Assembly (NCBI GenBank): GCA_965662575.1
Contig: CBFIHN010000009.1
Coordinates: 1 to 48,853, forward strand
Direction of reading: 5' to 3'
DNA: 48,853 nucleotides
Origin: CBFIHN01 sp965662575
Lineage (GTDB): Bacteria > Pseudomonadota > Gammaproteobacteria > Francisellales > CACEW01
Each line of letters opens with the position of its first letter. Positions within the stretch are counted from its first letter, which is position 1. A program made the position numbers and the translations under genes. The notes beneath the pieces were generated by a model. It saw nothing but the letters and a program-made list of their open reading frames with translations. It searched no databases and was not told the DNA's origin. This document shows positions 9,098 through 17,295 of the stretch, piece by piece.

Positions 9098-9112
9098 CTG
9101 CATGACATGCAG
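9098..9112 (+). promoter_or_regulatory. 15-bp perfect palindrome overlapping a -10-like box before the antiporter gene
   Basis: CTGCATG-A-CATGCAG (9098-9112) overlaps a TATACT (9094-9099) that could be a -10 box, and lies 28 bp before the antiporter start. The position suits a repressor operator. No -35 box at standard spacing is convincing. Confidence 0.35.
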
Positions 9113-9140
9113 AACACTGAAGCGCCAAAGGATACAAAAT

Positions 9141-10436
9141 ATGGATATGCAATATATTATTGCAATGCTAGTTTGTATTACTGCGGCAGCAAGCTTTATT
9201 AACTATCGCTATATCAAGCTACCCAAATCAATTGGCCTAACCATTCTCACTTTAGGTCTCTCCCTATTGATTATGCTATTGATTGGTATTGGTCAAATCT
9301 GGATGAACCCAATCAAAGCGTTTTTAAGCGGTGTTAACTTTAGCTCAACTGTAATGGATGGGATGTTGAGCTACCTCTTATTTGCCGGTGCATTGCATGT
9401 CAATGTCATGCAGCTATCGGAACATCGAAAAAGCATTGCAGCTATGGCCACCGTCAGTGTAGTTATTTGTTGTGTATTGGTTGCCTATGGACTGTGGTTT
9501 GTTGCAGGCAAGCTGGGCTTGCATATGCCGCTATTAATTTGTCTGTTATTTGGCGCTTTAATTGCCCCAACTGACCCAGTATGCGTGATTAATGCTATGC
9601 GTCGCACTAACACACCCAATGATATTCGTATGAAAATCATGGGTGAATCTTTATTTAATGATGCCGCAGGAATCTTCCTGTTTGTGGTGATTTTGCAAGC
9701 AGCTGTTGGCCACAGCTTTCATGCACAATATGGCAAAATGGCCACTCTCATGCTACAGCAAGGGTTCGGTGGTATTATTTTAGGCTATCTCTTAGGCGCC
9801 TTTACATCCTGGTTTTTAAAGCGCGCGAATAATGATGAAACTGCCATTTTATTGACACTTGCTCTCGTCACTGGTGGCTATGCCGTTGCCACAGCCATTG
9901 ATGTTTCAGGGCCATTATGTATGGTGATTGCCGGCTTAGTGATTGGTAATCGATGCCGAAAGCCACACTTTTCCAATAGTACCGTGACTAAATTATATAA
10001 TTTTTGGAATTTAATCGATGATATCTTAAATTCCTTCTTGTTTGTGATGATTGGCTTAGAAATTCTTTCGATTGCAACAACGATTATTGATTTACTACTT
10101 GGTGTTATTTTATTTGTTTTAATTATTATGATTCGAGGCATTAGTATTGGCATTCCTGCCATTGCCACTGAACCACTCAAGCGATTTAATTGGCGCGCAC
10201 TCACCGTCATGACTTGGGGTGGGATGCGAGGTGGCGTACCAATCGCACTAGCACTATCTATTCCAACCAGCGTGGGTTATGGCCGTGACATTATCATCAG
10301 TACTACCTATGTCGTGGTTATTATTTCTATTGTCTTTCAAGGCCTTAGTCTTCAGCCAATGCTGAACAAGCTTTTTCCACATAAGGAAGCGGTCAACACC
10401 GACTTTCCCGACCCGCAAGAAGACGGTAATCATTGA
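9141..10436 (+). CDS. CPA1-family cation/proton antiporter
   Basis: This is an inner-membrane Na+(K+)/H+ exchanger of the CPA1 (NhaP-like) family with about 12 hydrophobic segments. The transport-site motifs are APTDPVCV and GESLFNDAAGIFLF, the latter carrying the family ND pair. GGMRGGVPIALALS is also characteristic. The frame extends upstream to 9102, but AAAGGA at 9127-9132 is spaced 8 nt from the ATG at 9141, giving 431 aa, and residues before it are not membrane-like. It probably contributes to pH and sodium homeostasis. It has its own transcription unit between a MITE and metF. The exact substrate ion cannot be read from sequence. Confidence 0.9.
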   Translation: MDMQYIIAMLVCITAAASFINYRYIKLPKSIGLTILTLGLSLLIMLLIGIGQIWMNPIKAFLSGVNFSSTVMDGMLSYLLFAGALHVNVMQLSEHRKSIAAMATVSVVICCVLVAYGLWFVAGKLGLHMPLLICLLFGALIAPTDPVCVINAMRRTNTPNDIRMKIMGESLFNDAAGIFLFVVILQAAVGHSFHAQYGKMATLMLQQGFGGIILGYLLGAFTSWFLKRANNDETAILLTLALVTGGYAVATAIDVSGPLCMVIAGLVIGNRCRKPHFSNSTVTKLYNFWNLIDDILNSFLFVMIGLEILSIATTIIDLLLGVILFVLIIMIRGISIGIPAIATEPLKRFNWRALTVMTWGGMRGGVPIALALSIPTSVGYGRDIIISTTYVVVIISIVFQGLSLQPMLNKLFPHKEAVNTDFPDPQEDGNH

Positions 10437-10443
10437 TGATGAC

Positions 10444-10472
10444 TTGGGCATTGAGTATAAAGCAGATATAAT
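10444..10472 (+). promoter_or_regulatory. Promoter of metF
   Basis: -35 TTGGGC (10444-10449), a 17-bp spacer, and a perfect -10 TATAAT (10467-10472). The predicted start is about 20 nt before the metF ATG, leaving a very short leader without a clear Shine-Dalgarno. Confidence 0.65.
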
Positions 10473-10500
10473 CACAGGCTAGATAATTAACCCTAACAAC

Positions 10501-11391
10501 ATGGCAAAGCAAGCACAACTTAGCTTCGAATTTTTTCCCCCACGAACTGAAGAAGGACTGACAAAACTTATTACTGCTGCAAGAAAATTTGTTGACTATC
10601 AACCGACTTTTTTCTCTGTCACTTTTGGCGCGGGTGGCTCAACTCGAGAGCGCACCTTAGAAACCGTATTAGCTATTCATCAAGCAACGCGAATTGATAC
10701 TGCACCACATATTTCTTGTGTCGGCTCAAGCAAAGCTGATATTGCAGATCTCTTAAAAACTTATCAAAATCATGGCATTAATCGTTTAGTTGTCCTACGG
10801 GGTGATACACCCTCGGGTATCCATAACAATGGTGAGTTACGTCACGCTGACGAATTAGTCCGCTTCATTCGAGAACAAACTGGTGATCATTTCTATCTAC
10901 ATGTTGCAGCTTATCCCGAATATCACCCTGAGTCTGATCATCCAATACAAGACTTCAATCACTTCAAAAACAAATTACAAGCTGGCGCAGACGAGGCAAT
11001 TACGCAATATTTTTATAATCCTGATGCTTATTTTGAACTGATTGATACCGCCGTTGATCACCATATTGACGCACCGATTACACCAGGCATTATGCCAATC
11101 ACGAACTATACACAACTTGCCCGGTTTTCGGATGCTTGCTCAGCAGAAATTCCGCGCTGGATCCGACAAAAACTGGCATACTTTCACAACAAAGAAGATA
11201 GCATTGGGCTACGTGAATTTGGTGAGCATGTTGTCACGATGCTATGTGAAACACTCTTAAACAATGGTGCCTCAGGCTTGCACTTTTATACATTAAACCA
11301 ATTTGAACCCGCGCATCATATTTTACAGAACTTATTATTATCGAAGCTATCACAACAAGCATGGCAAAATGATACATCAGGTAGCCAGTGA
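10501..11391 (+). CDS. metF: 5,10-methylenetetrahydrofolate reductase
   Basis: MetF reduces methylene-THF to methyl-THF with an FAD cofactor, feeding methionine synthesis. The N-terminal LSFEFFPPRTEEG, the segment FSVTFGAGGSTRERT, and HLVVLRGD-type (NRLVVLRGDTPSG) and HVAAYPEYHPES motifs are characteristic. Length 296 aa is typical. It overlaps rsmE by 4 bp (GTGA), so the two are co-translated. There is no clear ribosome-binding site before the ATG. Confidence 0.97.
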   Translation: MAKQAQLSFEFFPPRTEEGLTKLITAARKFVDYQPTFFSVTFGAGGSTRERTLETVLAIHQATRIDTAPHISCVGSSKADIADLLKTYQNHGINRLVVLRGDTPSGIHNNGELRHADELVRFIREQTGDHFYLHVAAYPEYHPESDHPIQDFNHFKNKLQAGADEAITQYFYNPDAYFELIDTAVDHHIDAPITPGIMPITNYTQLARFSDACSAEIPRWIRQKLAYFHNKEDSIGLREFGEHVVTMLCETLLNNGASGLHFYTLNQFEPAHHILQNLLLSKLSQQAWQNDTSGSQ

Positions 11392-12122
11392 TTCGCCTCT
11401 ATTACTCGCAACAGCTGGCTATTGGACAAGCCATCACTATCAGCGATGAGGCATTTCACTATTTAGCGCGTGTCCGTCGCTGCCAAGTAAATGACCAATT
11501 AATTCTATTTTCTGGCAATCAAGATATTGAGTACACGGGTCATATTACTGCGATTACCCGCCAGTCATTATCGGTGAACATTCTTGATCAACAGCAGATA
11601 AACAGTGAGTCACCATTGAAAATTCAACTGGCTCAAGGCATCTGCCGTGGTGAAAAAATAGATTGGCTTCTACAAAAATCTGTCGAAATTTTTTTGACTA
11701 GTATCACTCCTCTGCTGTCTGAGCGCTGTAATGTCAGGCTTGAGCAAAAACGCCTGAAAAAAAAGCTTCATCATTGGCAAGGTATCGTTATTAGTGCCTG
11801 TGAACAATCTGGACGCTGCCGTCTGCCCACACTCAATCACCCTGCTTCCTTTATCGATTTTATCGCCAACTCAGTCAATGATCACAACAAGTTGATACTA
11901 TCACCAACGGCTTCTGAGTCTTTAAACACCACGCACCTCCAAGAGACTGCGCCAATTAATCTACTGATTGGCCCAGAGGGTGGATTTAGCAAACAAGAAG
12001 TCCATGCAGCACGCACTCACGGCTATCAAGCAGTTCAATTTGGTCCGCGCATATTACGCACCGAAACAGCACCGATCGTTGCAATATCAATGCTACAAGG
12101 GTTATATGGCGACCTGCGCTAA
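11388..12122 (+). CDS. rsmE: 16S rRNA (uracil-1498-N3)-methyltransferase
   Basis: RsmE is a SPOUT-class methyltransferase that makes m3U1498 in 16S rRNA. The N-terminal PUA-like domain includes HYLARVRR. The C-terminal SPOUT knot is marked by LLIGPEGGFSKQE and FGPRILRTETAPIVAISMLQ. Length 244 aa is normal. It starts at a GTG inside the metF stop. Its TAA stop is the first base set of a 43-bp repeat that recurs after proS. Confidence 0.97.
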   Translation: MIRLYYSQQLAIGQAITISDEAFHYLARVRRCQVNDQLILFSGNQDIEYTGHITAITRQSLSVNILDQQQINSESPLKIQLAQGICRGEKIDWLLQKSVEIFLTSITPLLSERCNVRLEQKRLKKKLHHWQGIVISACEQSGRCRLPTLNHPASFIDFIANSVNDHNKLILSPTASESLNTTHLQETAPINLLIGPEGGFSKQEVHAARTHGYQAVQFGPRILRTETAPIVAISMLQGLYGDLR

Positions 12123-12162
12123 TAAACCACCCCGCCGCAAGCACTAGGGTATTCTCTTTAAT
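12120..12162 (+). repeat. 43-bp stop-codon-linked repeat, copy 1
   Basis: The repeat begins at the rsmE TAA and reads TAATAAA, then a variable part, then GCCGCAAGCA and GGGTATTCTCTTTAAT. A copy with 38 of 43 identical positions begins at the proS stop on the opposite strand (15486-15528). In copy 2 the centre can form a small hairpin (CTGC-CGCAA-GCAG). Function unknown; it may be part of a mobile repeat or a 3'-end processing/termination signal. Confidence 0.7.
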
Positions 12163-12308
12163 AACTCACCTTACGCAGTAGTCGTCTTTTTGCTTATTTC
12201 TGCGTTGCTTTAACGCCTGCGGTGCTCAAGTACTAGTTGTACGATCCGCTCCTCGTCGTTAAAGCGCCTAAAACTAAGCAAAAATACTTGACTGCGTAAG
12301 GTGAGTTA
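12162..12308. repeat. 147-bp palindromic repeat (MITE-like)
   Basis: The ends are inverted repeats: TAACTCACCTTACGCAGT from 12162, and its complement ending at 12308. Further matching blocks (TTTTGCTTA, CTTTAACG) lie at mirrored positions around a central TACTAGT region. The segment has no coding potential. No clean target duplication is seen. It directly follows the 43-bp repeat and ends 5 bp from the stop of the glutaredoxin-like gene. Confidence 0.65.
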
Positions 12309-12313
12309 ATAAA

Positions 12314-12847
12314 TTACAACCGGTCTGCGCCACCAACATAGTGACCATTGAGCCAAATTTGTGGCACGGTTACCGGTGTTTTTTTTCCTATGATCGGCTT
12401 TACTCGCGCAAGCATCTCATATAAGGCTCGCTCTGACTTAATCACATCATGATAGAGATAATCAATCCCTTGCTGATCAAGGTGTTTTTTTGCTTGCTGA
12501 CAATGTGGGCAGTGCTGCTGACCAAATAGATGATTACCCTCAAGCGGGTGCTGTTTCACCTCCGCTTCAATGATAGCTTGTATCAACAAACCTCGGTTCA
12601 ACGCCACACCTTGGCTCAGCAACCGATTGTTGACTAAAACAATCGGCGCGTGCCAAGCACCTTTTTTAAGTGGCTGCCACCAGTGTGATAACCAGTCCTT
12701 TTCTACCACTGTAACGGGAATATCAGCTAAGTCATTTTCAAGCACATGAGATAGAATATCGCTGGTTAATCTGCATTCACCACAAGGAATGTTAACTTTA
12801 AAAGGCCCCCATTGACCAGCCCAGCGGTATAATTTAATTTCGACCAT
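12314..12847 (-). CDS. Tandem thioredoxin-fold protein with C-terminal glutaredoxin domain (possibly C-terminally truncated)
   Basis: The 177-aa product appears to hold two thioredoxin-like units, each with a CxxC. An N-terminal unit has CGEC near residue 22. A C-terminal glutaredoxin-like unit has HCPHC near residue 112 and the cis-Pro/GG signature TVPQIWLNGHYVGGADRL at the very end. Typical glutaredoxins continue with a final helix after GG(C/A)D.L; here the protein stops, and the palindromic repeat begins 5 bp later, so the last helix may have been lost by repeat insertion. The ATG at 12847 has an AGGAGG 9 nt upstream and overlaps lipB by 14 bp. Last gene of lipA-lipB-grx, perhaps maintaining thiols for lipoyl metabolism (inference). 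Confidence 0.7.
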   Translation of the reverse strand: MVEIKLYRWAGQWGPFKVNIPCGECRLTSDILSHVLENDLADIPVTVVEKDWLSHWWQPLKKGAWHAPIVLVNNRLLSQGVALNRGLLIQAIIEAEVKQHPLEGNHLFGQQHCPHCQQAKKHLDQQGIDYLYHDVIKSERALYEMLARVKPIIGKKTPVTVPQIWLNGHYVGGADRL

Positions 12848-13445
12848 GAGCAAAAACCTCCTTCATCTGCTGACGCATCCCTTGTTTTGCCGTTGGAACA
12901 TCAATCGGCATATTGAGCTCTCTGCAACTTGTTACTTGCAAGCCTGCCATACCACAAGGGTTAATATAAGAAAATGGTCGCAAATCCATATCTACATTTA
13001 AGCTTAGACCATGAAAGGTAAATCCGCGACTAACACGCAAACCAATCGAAGCGATCTTCTGCTGATTAACATAAACGCCCGGTGCATCTCTACGCCCATA
13101 GGCCTCAACACCATACTGTTGTAAAAATACAATGACACTGTGCTCCAAGGCACAAACCATCTCACGGATAGAAAGATTTAAGCGTTTCAGATTAATTAAG
13201 CAATAAACAATCAATTGCCCTGGTGCATGATAAGTAACCTGCCCACCACGATCGGAGTGAACAATGGGGATATCATGAGCATCCAAGATATGTGCTACTT
13301 TGCCAGCTCGACCCAAAGTAAAAACGGACGGATGTTCAACTAACCAGATTTCATCGCTACTATCGGCATCCCTGGCTTGAGTAAACGCAACCATCTTTGA
13401 CCAAATGGCTTGGTAATCAGCAAGGCCGAGGTCTTTAATCTTCAT
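12834..13445 (-). CDS. lipB: Octanoyl-[ACP]:protein N-octanoyltransferase
   Basis: LipB transfers octanoate from ACP to lipoyl domains of 2-oxoacid dehydrogenases and the glycine cleavage H protein. The family motif SDRGGQVTYHAPGQLIVY is present. The catalytic Lys lies in QQKIASIGLRVSRGFTFHGL and the catalytic Cys in INPCGMAGLQ. Length 203 aa is normal. It lies 10 bp after lipA, which inserts the sulfurs, so the two complete lipoate synthesis. Confidence 0.97.
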   Translation of the reverse strand: MKIKDLGLADYQAIWSKMVAFTQARDADSSDEIWLVEHPSVFTLGRAGKVAHILDAHDIPIVHSDRGGQVTYHAPGQLIVYCLINLKRLNLSIREMVCALEHSVIVFLQQYGVEAYGRRDAPGVYVNQQKIASIGLRVSRGFTFHGLSLNVDMDLRPFSYINPCGMAGLQVTSCRELNMPIDVPTAKQGMRQQMKEVFAHGRN

Positions 13446-13455
13446 ATGCTAAAAA

Positions 13456-14457
13456 TCACGCAGACTGTTCTGTGTGCCTATTTTTCACCAGCCCCAAACT
13501 ACGCTCAGCACGGTAACTAGAACGAACTAACGGGCCGGCAACCGTATCAATGAAACCAAGATCTTTCCCCCACTGTTCATATTGCTTAAACTGCTGAGGG
13601 TCAACATAGCGTTTAACAGGTAAGTGATTGATCGTTGGACGCAGATATTGTCCCAGGGTAATAATATCAACACCATGTGCGCGAATATCTTGCATACATT
13701 GATAAAGCTCTTCGTCGGTTTCACCTAAACCAACCATGAGACTAGTTTTAGTCAATACTGTCGGATGTGTTTTTTTGCTATAAGCCAAAATATTTAAGGT
13801 ACGTTGGTAACCTGCTTTAGGGTCACGCACAGTATGCGTAAGGCGCTCAATAGTCTCAACATTTTGTGCAAACACATCAATTCCTGCTGAAACTAATAAA
13901 TCAACAGCCGTATGCTGACCACTAAAATCTGGCGTTAACACCTCAACAGCCGTTTGTGGTGATGCCGCTTTGACTGCTGCCACTGTATCGGCAAAATGTT
14001 GTGCCCCACCATCAGCCAAGTCATCACGATCAACGGAGGTAATGACAACATATTCCAAGTCCATAGTTTTAACAGTGTAGGCTGTTTTTACTGGCTCATC
14101 TTGGTCTAACCACCCTTTTGGGTTACCGGTGTCGACAGAACAAAAACGGCAAGCACGGGTACAAACAGAGCCCATGACCATAATGGTTGCGGTGCCATGT
14201 GACCAACACTCACTGATATTCGGGCATTTGGCCTCTTCACAAACCGTTGATAGCTGATGATCATGCACTAAGTTACGCACATTATTATACCGCGGTGTTT
14301 GCTTAGCCTGCATACGCAACCAACTCGGCTTCCGTAATGGCACTGTTTGCGCATTGACAGTGCTTTTAACACCATCTTTAAGCGCTTTAATTCCCTGGGC
14401 ATTGACAAATTTTTGTCCACTTTCAACCACCACGGGGATATCAAGAGTTTTTGACAT
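13456..14457 (-). CDS. lipA: Lipoyl synthase (radical SAM)
   Basis: LipA inserts two sulfur atoms into octanoyl groups. The auxiliary cluster ligands are C73, C78 and C84 (CEEAKCPNISEC) and the radical-SAM ligands are C99, C103 and C106 (CTRACRFC). The terminal RSSYRAERS motif, whose Ser ligates the auxiliary cluster, is present. Length 333 aa is typical. First gene of lipA-lipB-grx on the minus strand. The HU terminator lies 74-98 bp upstream, so lipA needs its own promoter within about 75 bp. Confidence 0.98.
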   Translation of the reverse strand: MSKTLDIPVVVESGQKFVNAQGIKALKDGVKSTVNAQTVPLRKPSWLRMQAKQTPRYNNVRNLVHDHQLSTVCEEAKCPNISECWSHGTATIMVMGSVCTRACRFCSVDTGNPKGWLDQDEPVKTAYTVKTMDLEYVVITSVDRDDLADGGAQHFADTVAAVKAASPQTAVEVLTPDFSGQHTAVDLLVSAGIDVFAQNVETIERLTHTVRDPKAGYQRTLNILAYSKKTHPTVLTKTSLMVGLGETDEELYQCMQDIRAHGVDIITLGQYLRPTINHLPVKRYVDPQQFKQYEQWGKDLGFIDTVAGPLVRSSYRAERSLGLVKNRHTEQSA

Positions 14458-14530
14458 ATTGGTATTTAAAAACGATAGAAGTACTTATACTACCATAGAT
14501 ACTACAACACCACGTATTTTTCTCTCAGGC

Positions 14531-14555
14531 AAAAAAAACGCGCCTCTGGGGCGCG
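14531..14555 (-). terminator. Rho-independent terminator of the HU gene
   Basis: On the minus strand CGCGCC (14550-14555) pairs with GGCGCG (14539-14544) across a 5-nt loop, followed by eight T (14531-14538). It begins 22 bp past the HU stop. Confidence 0.9.
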
Positions 14556-14576
14556 CTCTATTTTGCTCAATAAGGC

Positions 14577-14849
14577 TTATTGAACAGAATCTTTTAATGT
14601 TTTGCCAGCTTTGAAGCTAGGAACACTTGAAGCTTTAATTTGAATAGTTTCACCAGTGCGTGGGTTACGACCAGTGCGAGCAGCACGCTTCTTAACAGAG
14701 AAAGTCCCAAAGCCAACTAGTGCAACAGTGTCGCCATTCTTAAGCGCTTTAGTGATGGCAGCCGTCATTGCGTCTAGTGCACGACCTGCTTCCACTTTCG
14801 TTAGGTCAGCATCTTTAGCAATGGCATCAATTAATTCTGATTTATTCAC
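14577..14849 (-). CDS. hupB: DNA-binding protein HU
   Basis: HU is a histone-like dimer that bends DNA and compacts the nucleoid. The 90-aa product shows MNKSELIDAIAKDADLTKVEAG, the VGFGTFSV turn and the DNA-binding arm KRAARTGRNPRTGETIQI. It has its own promoter (TTGACA, 18 bp, TATAAC) and a strong terminator, so it is a monocistronic, probably highly expressed gene. Whether it matches HU-alpha or HU-beta cannot be told; it seems to be a single generic HU. Confidence 0.97.
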   Translation of the reverse strand: MNKSELIDAIAKDADLTKVEAGRALDAMTAAITKALKNGDTVALVGFGTFSVKKRAARTGRNPRTGETIQIKASSVPSFKAGKTLKDSVQ

Positions 14850-14885
14850 GTATCTAATCCTCTTTTAAAGATATTATTAAAATCA

Positions 14886-14936
14886 CGTCTAAAGTAGACG
14901 AAAGCCGTTATACCAGTAGGCTCTTAAGCATGTCAA
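14886..14936 (-). promoter_or_regulatory. HU promoter with 15-bp palindrome just after the start site
   Basis: On the minus strand a perfect -35 TTGACA (14931-14936) is followed after 18 bp by -10 TATAAC (14907-14912). The palindrome CGTCTA-AAG-TAGACG (14886-14900) lies at about the transcription start and could be an operator or a 5'-end mRNA hairpin. Confidence 0.7.
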
Positions 14937-15032
14937 GAAAAAACAGAGCAAAAATCAGGTTTTCACGGTGAAATCACCGGCCATGATCTATATAATCATC
15001 TTAAAACAGATGAAAGAGTGGCAAAATAAAAC

Positions 15033-15452
15033 ATGAGCAAATCAACACCTCTGGCTAAGGTCGTTAGCGCCTGCGTGCTCACGATATTCGTATCGAGTTG
15101 TGCGACGGTCGCCAACTATCGTGCGATGGTTAATAGCTGGAAGGGGCGCTCAGTTGAGAGCCTTATTGATCGCTGGGGCTACCCCAATCGCACGATGAAA
15201 GCGCCAAATGGTGATGAAGTTTATGTTTATAGCAGCTCAGATCGCGTACATTTTCCGACTTATAGTACCGGAGGCTATACAACGGTAGAGACTGAGCAAA
15301 GTGGAAAAACAGTGGTTCGCCAAACACCAACAATTTACCATGGTGGTGGCACTTATCACTATGAATGCACCACCTGGTTTGAATTTAACAAAAATAAAAT
15401 CATTACACGTGTGCTTTTCCGAGGCAATAACTGCGTCGCCACCCAGCGATAA
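15033..15452 (+). CDS. Small lipoprotein of unknown function
   Basis: The 139-aa product starts with a lipoprotein-like signal sequence ending at a lipobox-like VSSC (Cys at residue 23), so it is probably anchored in the outer membrane or periplasmic face. The mature part has SWKGRSVESLIDRWGYP, a motif common in short proteobacterial lipoproteins whose role is not established, then a Tyr/Thr/Gly-rich stretch and two late Cys residues (C112, C134) that could pair. It lies alone between HU and proS; its stop abuts the proS terminator on the other strand. Confidence 0.75.
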   Translation: MSKSTPLAKVVSACVLTIFVSSCATVANYRAMVNSWKGRSVESLIDRWGYPNRTMKAPNGDEVYVYSSSDRVHFPTYSTGGYTTVETEQSGKTVVRQTPTIYHGGGTYHYECTTWFEFNKNKIITRVLFRGNNCVATQR

Positions 15453-15469
15453 AAGCCCACAGACTGGGC
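15451..15469 (-). terminator. Probable terminator of proS
   Basis: On the minus strand GCCCA (15465-15469) pairs with TGGGC (15455-15459) around GTCTG, followed by TTTT. It is about 57 bp past the proS stop and overlaps the 3' end of the convergent lipoprotein gene. Confidence 0.55.
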
Positions 15470-15485
15470 CAATGCTGGTATTTTG

Positions 15486-15528
15486 ATTAAAGAGAATACC
15501 CCACTGCTTGCGGCAGAGTGATTTATTA
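15486..15528 (-). repeat. 43-bp stop-codon-linked repeat, copy 2
   Basis: Read on the minus strand it begins with the TAA stop of proS and matches the copy at 12120-12162 in 38 of 43 positions. GCCGCAAGCA and GGGTATTCTCTTTAAT are identical; the five differences are in the variable centre. The two copies are in inverted orientation and each begins exactly at a stop codon. Confidence 0.7.
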
Positions 15529-17235
15529 AGATGTCAGTCGCGATAGTAAATAACTGAAAGCACTATCCAAAGGCCAATCCTCCGTCTGTTCTACTGTGCG
15601 TGCTTTATATTCAATTTGATCTTGGGCTAAACCTCGGTCACCGATCACTAATCGATGGGGAATACCAATTAAATCCATGTCGGCAAATTTAGCCCCTGGA
15701 CGTTCGTCACGGTCATCAAGTAAAACCTCAACACCTGCATCCAGTAGCTGTTGATAGAGCTGATCTGTGACTATTTTCACAGAGTCTGATTGATGATATT
15801 TCATCGGCACAAGACACACCTGAAATGGCGCCATCGACTGAGGCCAAATAATACCGCGATGGTCATGGCTTTGCTCAATCGCTGCTGCCACCACACGGGA
15901 GACACCTAAACCATAACAACCCATTTGCAAGGCAACCGGCTTCCCTTGGTCTCCCAATACGGTCGCTTTGAGTTTTTGCGAATAATGATCCCCCACTTGA
16001 AAAATATGTCCAACCTCAATGCCCTTAATGTGGTGTAAAACACCCTGACCATCTGGCGATAAATCTCCCGCAACAACATTGCGCAAATCAACCACATCAA
16101 AGTCTGAGATATCTCGCTGCCAGTTGGTGCCAACAAAGTGTGCACCCGTTTTATTGGCACCACAACAAAAATCTGCCAGATGCGCAGCATCGCGATCAAC
16201 AATCAACGAAATCGGCGAATTAACAGGCCCTAAATAACCTAAACCAGTTTGGTAAATCTGCTGAATTTCCTGCTCACTGGCGAAACTAAAACCTCCTAAC
16301 ATCACGGGTAGTTGACTTAGCTTAATCTCATTCAGCTGATGATCCCCACGCAGTACAATCGCAAAAAATGCTGCATCAGCATTTTTCACCACCAATGTTT
16401 TCACTGTCCTGTCAATCGGTAACTGCAAATAGTCACAGACTTGCGCAATGGTTTTTTGCTCTGGCGTTGCCACTTGTTTTAAGCTCTCTCGCGCTGGGGG
16501 TCGCTTACCTTGAGGCGCTAGGCACGTTGCTTTTTCAACATTTGCTGCATAGTCACTTTGATCGGAATAAAATAAGTCATCTTCGCCGGCATCAGCCAAT
16601 ACCTGGAACTCCTTGGTAATGTCACCACCAATTGCACCAGAATCTGCCTCTACCACGCGAAATTGCAAACCCAAACGATTGAAAATACGGCTGTAAGTCG
16701 CCTGCATCACTTGATAGGTCTCTGCCAAACTTTCTTTGGTTAAGTGGAAGGAGTACGCATCTTTCATCAGAAACTCACGTGCCCGCATGAGACCAAAACG
16801 CGGACGAATTTCGTCTCGAAATTTTGTTTGAATTTGATATAAGTTTATCGGCAATTGCTTATAGCTTTTTAAATGCTTACGCGCAATATCTGTCAAGACC
16901 TCCTCATGTGTCGGACCAAAACAAAAACCCCGTTGATGACGATCTTCGAAGCGCAGCAACTCAGGACCATATTTTTCTGCCCGGCCTGATTCCGCCCAAA
17001 GAGCCAAAGGCACAATATGTGGCACCTGCAACTCAGAAGCTCCCGACCGATTCATTTCTTCGCGAACAATGGCCTCTACTTTTTGTAGAACCCGCAAACC
17101 TGTTGGCAACCAGGTATAAAGGCCCGAAGCCAATTGACGAATCAATCCCGCTCGAATCATGAGCTGATGGCTGACTAGTTCCGCCTCATTGGGCACTTCT
17201 TTTTCCGTTGCCAAAAGAAAGTGTTGCGTGCGCAT
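15526..17235 (-). CDS. proS: Prolyl-tRNA synthetase (bacterial type with editing domain)
   Basis: ProS charges tRNA-Pro and hydrolyses mischarged Ala-tRNA-Pro through its INS domain. The N-terminal MRTQHFLLATEKEVPNEAEL and motif 2 (RDEIRPRFGLMRAREFLMKDAYSF) are diagnostic. The YbaK-like editing insertion lies around residues 230-390. The C-terminal anticodon-binding domain includes LLDDRDERPGAKFADMDLIG. Length 569 aa is normal. It is divergent from the GT9 gene. Confidence 0.99.
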   Translation of the reverse strand: MRTQHFLLATEKEVPNEAELVSHQLMIRAGLIRQLASGLYTWLPTGLRVLQKVEAIVREEMNRSGASELQVPHIVPLALWAESGRAEKYGPELLRFEDRHQRGFCFGPTHEEVLTDIARKHLKSYKQLPINLYQIQTKFRDEIRPRFGLMRAREFLMKDAYSFHLTKESLAETYQVMQATYSRIFNRLGLQFRVVEADSGAIGGDITKEFQVLADAGEDDLFYSDQSDYAANVEKATCLAPQGKRPPARESLKQVATPEQKTIAQVCDYLQLPIDRTVKTLVVKNADAAFFAIVLRGDHQLNEIKLSQLPVMLGGFSFASEQEIQQIYQTGLGYLGPVNSPISLIVDRDAAHLADFCCGANKTGAHFVGTNWQRDISDFDVVDLRNVVAGDLSPDGQGVLHHIKGIEVGHIFQVGDHYSQKLKATVLGDQGKPVALQMGCYGLGVSRVVAAAIEQSHDHRGIIWPQSMAPFQVCLVPMKYHQSDSVKIVTDQLYQQLLDAGVEVLLDDRDERPGAKFADMDLIGIPHRLVIGDRGLAQDQIEYKARTVEQTEDWPLDSAFSYLLSRLTS

Positions 17236-17295
17236 AATCGTTTTATCTCAGGTAAACTATCACAATCATGATTATAACCCGACTCTCAACAGAAA

